Below, one piece after another: positions 60,807 to 64,000 of a stretch of DNA of 64,000 nt (position 1 is the first letter of the stretch; each line of letters starts with the position of its first letter). Below the pieces are notes generated by a model. It was given only the letters and a program-made list of their open reading frames with translations. It made no database searches and was not told where the DNA came from. Source of the DNA: Deltaproteobacteria bacterium (GTDB taxonomy: Bacteria > SAR324 > JACQKK01). The stretch covers positions 416,851-480,850 of the forward strand of contig JAOUEW010000002.1 in the NCBI GenBank assembly GCA_029858505.1. The letters are read 5' to 3'. The translations under genes and the position numbers were made by a program.

Positions 60807-61580
60807 ATGAGCAATCCTATCCAAACCCGGAATCAACTGCAGGAAGCCGGGAATTCCATGGTGAACAGCACGTCTGCCAAACCAGGTAAGGGTGAAAACC
60901 TGGGGAAGGATGACTTCATCAAACTGATGATGACCCAGATGACCAATCAGAACCCTTTGGATCCCATGGATTCCAAGGGGATGATGGAACAGTTCGCCCA
61001 GATGGGAACCATGGAACAACTGCAGAACCTGAACAAGCAGGTGGAAGAAATGAACCGGAACCAATTGGATTTGGTTCGGGCCCAGGGCTTCCAATACCTG
61101 AACAAAGACGTGACGGTTCGGGGCGGCATGATCAATGTCAACGGCGGCATCGCCCAGCCGTTGAGCTTCAAACTGCCCGAAGCCGCCCAGGTATCGGCCT
61201 TCATTACAGACAACAGCGGGAACACCATCCGCAGCATGGATTTGGGAAGCAAACCGGCTGGAAGTCATTTGATTCCTTGGGATCACAAGGACTCCAAGGG
61301 AAACCAAGTGAACGATGGTCAATACCGCGTTTCTGTGATTGCCAAAGGCATGGACGAAAAGAAAATAGAGATCGACTTGTTCATGACCAGCCGGGTGTCT
61401 GGCGTGCGGTATGACAACGGCAAGGCCATGCTGAAAATTCAAGGCGGCGAGGTGGATTCTAGAGAAGTGATGGCGGTTTCCAACGAATCGGAACGGAACC
61501 TGAACACCCGGGAACCCAAACCCATCATTCGTGAATTGGCCCCCAAACCCCCGTTGGAAAAGGAACGGGGCATGCATTAA
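60807..61580 (+). CDS. flgD: Flagellar hook cap protein FlgD
   Basis: 257 residues; AGGTGAAAG upstream. Signature DDFIKLMMTQMTNQNPLDP near residue 35, then MEQFAQMGTMEQLQNLNKQV and the C-terminal Ig/tudor part (SAFITDNSGNTIRSMDLGS; HLIPWDHKDSKGNQVNDGQY). The C-terminal extension of ~40 residues is longer than usual. Cap that guides hook polymerisation. Confidence 0.93.
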   Translation: MSNPIQTRNQLQEAGNSMVNSTSAKPGKGENLGKDDFIKLMMTQMTNQNPLDPMDSKGMMEQFAQMGTMEQLQNLNKQVEEMNRNQLDLVRAQGFQYLNKDVTVRGGMINVNGGIAQPLSFKLPEAAQVSAFITDNSGNTIRSMDLGSKPAGSHLIPWDHKDSKGNQVNDGQYRVSVIAKGMDEKKIEIDLFMTSRVSGVRYDNGKAMLKIQGGEVDSREVMAVSNESERNLNTREPKPIIRELAPKPPLEKERGMH

Positions 61581-61774
61581 AGCAAAAGGAATGTTGAAGT
61601 TTTTTCTAGTCCGGTTTGGATGGATCCGAACCGGCCGGCTTTGGCTGGGAATATTCGCACATGGATTCGTGCACTCGTTGGAAAGCCCAGGGAATGGGTT
61701 TTCCGTTGGCATCCGCACGGAGGCGTTGTTGCCGGGCGGCACGAAGGTAAAACGGTATCCACTGCGAGGATTCC

Positions 61775-63241
61775 ATGTTTGCATTGCACACGGGCGCCAG
61801 CGGCCTGACCACTTACGGCGAAGCGATGACCGTCACCGGTTCCAACATCGCTAACGTCAACACGCTGGGATATAAAGGGAACCGAGTAAACTTCCACGAC
61901 ATGGTGGCCACGGGAATTCGTGGCACCGATGCCAAAGTAGGCAAAGGTGTCATGATCGGTTCGGTTCAGGCCGACTTTTCCCAAGGCAACATGCAAGGCA
62001 CCACACAAACCACCGACATGGCCCTGGACGGCGATGGGTTCTTTACCGTCAAAGACCCCGCCGGCCGTACCTTTTATACCCGGGCTGGAAACTTCCGCTA
62101 CGACGACAAGGGGTATTTGGCCACCACCGAAGGGCAACAGGTGCTGGGTTGGCAGGTTGATCCGGCCACTGGCGAAAACCTGGGGTTTGCCAAACCCATG
62201 CAGTTGGTGGGCTTTAGCGATCCGCCCAAGGCGACTGGCGATGGGATGAACGGTACGGGTGTGACCCTTGCCGCCAACCTGGATGCCGACGCCACCATTC
62301 GGGAAACGGAGTTTGATCCCACCAACGTTCAGTCGGATATGTACAACTTCTCCTCCACGGTGAACGTGGTGGATGCCAACGGATCGGAGCACACCATGAA
62401 CGTGGTGTTCCGCCGTCTGAAAGACCAGCCTGCTCAAATTGATCCGGCCACTGGTCAGGCCATTCCGGGAACAGCCCACACCAACCGCTGGGCCTGGTAT
62501 GTGGTAACCAACGCTGGTGAGTTTGGCGGAACCCCTGGGGTGAACATTGCCCTGGGCGGCGGGTTCGCCGACTTTACCTCGAACGGCCGCTTGCTGAAAG
62601 TGACCAACGGTCGGTTCGTTCAACCGCCCCCCCCGGCGGGTACCCCAGCGGGCCAGCCTGTGTTGCCTCAACCGCCTGTGCTGGTGGAGTCTCCCGTGGA
62701 CCCCAACATTGGCATGCCCCAGGTGACCCTGCCCTATGGAGAGAACCCGATGATCGTCGGGATCAACTTCGGCAAGGGTTCCAACCCCATGGATCCCATG
62801 GATGCCCGCACCGGTTTGGACGGCCTGACGTCCTTCTCCTCGGAGTCGAAGATTCTGAAACTGGAGTCCGACGGCCGCAAAGCGGGAATTCTGGAAGACA
62901 TCGAGGTGGGCAAAGACGGTACCGTGCAAGGCCACTTCGACAATGGCCAGGTGCGTTCCCTGTATCGGCTGCAGCTGACCCGCTTCGTGAACCCGGGCGA
63001 CTTGCTGCGAAAAGGGGAAAACATGTTCGAAGAATCCATCACCTCTGGCAAACCCTTGCAGGGAAGCGGAGGCAAAGGCGGATTCGGCAACGTGCGCACC
63101 CGAAATCTGGAACGGTCCAACATCGATCTGGCTCACGAATTCGTGAAGATGATCGAAACCCAGCGGGCCTTCCAGTCGAACGCCAAGTCCATCACCACTT
63201 CCGACGAAATGTTGCAGGATCTGGTGAGCATGAAACGTTAA
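61775..63241 (+). CDS. flgE: Flagellar hook protein FlgE
   Basis: 488 residues; GAGGATT upstream of the ATG. N-terminal flg_bb_rod: ALHTGASGLTTYGEAMTVTG, SNIANVNTLGYKGNRVNFHD; then MALDGDGFFTVKDPAGRTFY and TRAGNFRYDDKGYLATTEGQ; C-terminal NLERSNIDLAHEFVKMIETQ and RAFQSNAKSITTSDEMLQDL. Forms the hook outside the cell. A 194-base gap separates it from flgD. Confidence 0.96.
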   Translation: MFALHTGASGLTTYGEAMTVTGSNIANVNTLGYKGNRVNFHDMVATGIRGTDAKVGKGVMIGSVQADFSQGNMQGTTQTTDMALDGDGFFTVKDPAGRTFYTRAGNFRYDDKGYLATTEGQQVLGWQVDPATGENLGFAKPMQLVGFSDPPKATGDGMNGTGVTLAANLDADATIRETEFDPTNVQSDMYNFSSTVNVVDANGSEHTMNVVFRRLKDQPAQIDPATGQAIPGTAHTNRWAWYVVTNAGEFGGTPGVNIALGGGFADFTSNGRLLKVTNGRFVQPPPPAGTPAGQPVLPQPPVLVESPVDPNIGMPQVTLPYGENPMIVGINFGKGSNPMDPMDARTGLDGLTSFSSESKILKLESDGRKAGILEDIEVGKDGTVQGHFDNGQVRSLYRLQLTRFVNPGDLLRKGENMFEESITSGKPLQGSGGKGGFGNVRTRNLERSNIDLAHEFVKMIETQRAFQSNAKSITTSDEMLQDLVSMKR

Positions 63242-63270
63242 TCGCGGTTAACGTAAATTCAATTCAATTG

Positions 63271-63307
63271 AACACCCCCTGCCCGTCCGGACAGGGGGTG
63301 TTTTTAT
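63271..63307 (+). terminator. Rho-independent terminator after flgE
   Basis: Perfect 11-bp stem AACACCCCCTG (63271-63281) with CAGGGGGTGTT (63292-63302), followed by TTTATTTA. Ends the recN-flagellar transcription unit. Confidence 0.92.
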
Positions 63308-63407
63308 TTATGGGGAATGTATTTCACAAATGGGTGATTTAAAGCAAAAATGAAATAGAAGTATCCATTGGGATGATCTGAGAACTAAAAACGAGGAGAT
63401 TCTGAAC

Positions 63408-64000
63408 ATGCCTTCCCATGCGGAGGACCTGCAAAAAGCATTTGACTTGATTGACCAAGCCAACTCAGGGGATCCCCAGGTGGAAGATCACCAGGGCAAA
63501 TCTGCCCCCAAGGCGGTGTTGTATGGCCAGCGGATGAGCCAATGGCTGGAGCGGGTGGAACCACAGGCGAGTATGGCCCTGCGGCTGGCCGCCCGGGCCC
63601 AGCATATCCAGCGGTGGAGTATTCCTCGGGAGACCTATCCGGAGGGGAAAAAGGGCTATCACCAATGGCGGACGGCCCTGGGGCGGTTTCACGGAGAAAA
63701 AGCAGGGGAGATTCTGGCGGCCTGTGGGTTTGGCGGGGACCTGATCCAACGGGTGGCGGCCCTGTTGCGAAAAGAGGGCTTAAAAACCGATCCCGAGACC
63801 CAGACTCTGGAGGATGTGATTTGCCTGGTGTTTTTGCAGTACGAATTGGCTGAGTTTGCCCGCAAGCACGACAGGGAAAAACTGGTGGATATTCTGAGAA
63901 AGACTTGGGGGAAGATGTCTGCCCGGGGCCAAGCCCTGGCCTTGGCGCTGGAATACCCCCCAGAACTTCGGGCTGTTTTGAACAGTGCCCTAAGCGCGAA
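63408..64000 (+). CDS. DUF4202 protein, 3' end beyond window
   Basis: Starts at the ATG with GAGGAGA 7 bases upstream and remains open to the edge (197 residues seen; the family is about 200). Family features: AFDLIDQANSGDPQ at the start, VLYGQRMSQWLERV, LAARAQHIQRWSIPRETYPE, WRTALGRFHGEKAGEILAAC and QTLEDVICLVFLQYELAEFA. His, Asp and Glu residues in conserved places suggest an HD-like or metal-dependent enzyme, but no function is known. Confidence 0.85.
   Translation, partial: MPSHAEDLQKAFDLIDQANSGDPQVEDHQGKSAPKAVLYGQRMSQWLERVEPQASMALRLAARAQHIQRWSIPRETYPEGKKGYHQWRTALGRFHGEKAGEILAACGFGGDLIQRVAALLRKEGLKTDPETQTLEDVICLVFLQYELAEFARKHDREKLVDILRKTWGKMSARGQALALALEYPPELRAVLNSALSA

Noticed and set aside
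61591-61854. Short frame between flgD and flgE that runs into flgE
   Set aside because: It overlaps flgE by 80 bases in another frame and has no ribosome-binding site at proper spacing; it did not match the small proteins usually found at this position.
61577-63136. 519-codon minus-strand frame opposite flgE
   Set aside because: Antisense shadow of flgE, with Gly/His-rich sequence typical of such shadows.

Overview
The window reads as chromosomal DNA of a Gram-negative, flagellated, aerobically respiring bacterium with a fairly GC-rich genome and AT-rich intergenic gaps. It has rpoA-rplQ, GreA, an RNase E/G, an alternative complex III (act) operon, heme A synthesis genes, an NADP-isocitrate dehydrogenase of the eukaryote-like type, and a flagellar hook cluster. 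The gene mix suggests a proteobacterium-like lineage (for example SAR324/deltaproteobacterial or magnetococcal), but no rRNA or tRNA was seen and the taxon cannot be fixed from sequence reading alone.

Layout: 1-1220 is the end of the ribosomal/rpoA operon with a strong terminator. 1223-8104 holds an HD phosphohydrolase, an unknown 107-aa protein, an exported barrel-like protein, an FTR1 iron permease with a readable promoter/operator, a protein with a C-terminal J-domain, several tiny membrane proteins, and comF. 8233-10849 is a membrane protein, GT4 glycosyltransferase and methyltransferase operon. 11005-13047 is a large unknown protein. 13465-17574 (minus) is ctaA-ctaB-ABC exporter-DUF420, the heme A/cytochrome oxidase maturation operon. 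17643-19147 is a pair of overlapping SDR genes. 19440-25475 is a run of metabolic and small genes (CapA-like, glyoxalase II, icd, ferredoxin, DUF167, M50 protease). 25573-27885 is RNase E/G with a ~1 kb leader region. 28860-32502 is PilZ, M23 peptidase, greA and an RNase D-like exonuclease. 32805-34126 is an ECF sigma/anti-sigma pair. 35097-39929 (minus) is DnaC-like ATPase, SDR, HtrA protease and a second HtrA-like protein that has lost its catalytic residues. 41238-48811 is the complete actABCDEF operon. 48908-55947 holds an antiporter, IMPase, cyclophilin, MFS, and a histidine kinase plus a response regulator with a HATPase output. 56221-63241 is recN-fliJ-motE-like-fliK-flgD-flgE. A DUF4202 gene runs off the right edge.

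The most distinctive signal is a family of six short non-coding elements (about 72-129 bp) with terminal inverted repeats beginning GAGACCTYTGCATAACC. Two copies carry perfect 5-bp target duplications (GATAT and AAATT). There is a short form and a long form sharing an extra inner module. One copy supplies the last four codons and stop codon of comF. They behave like MITEs; no transposase lies in the window.

System view: ctaA/ctaB and the act operon supply parts of an aerobic chain (quinol to cytochrome c, and heme A for an oxidase that is not in this window). The sigma/anti-sigma, histidine kinase/regulator, HtrA pair and M23 peptidase point to envelope-stress and surface control.
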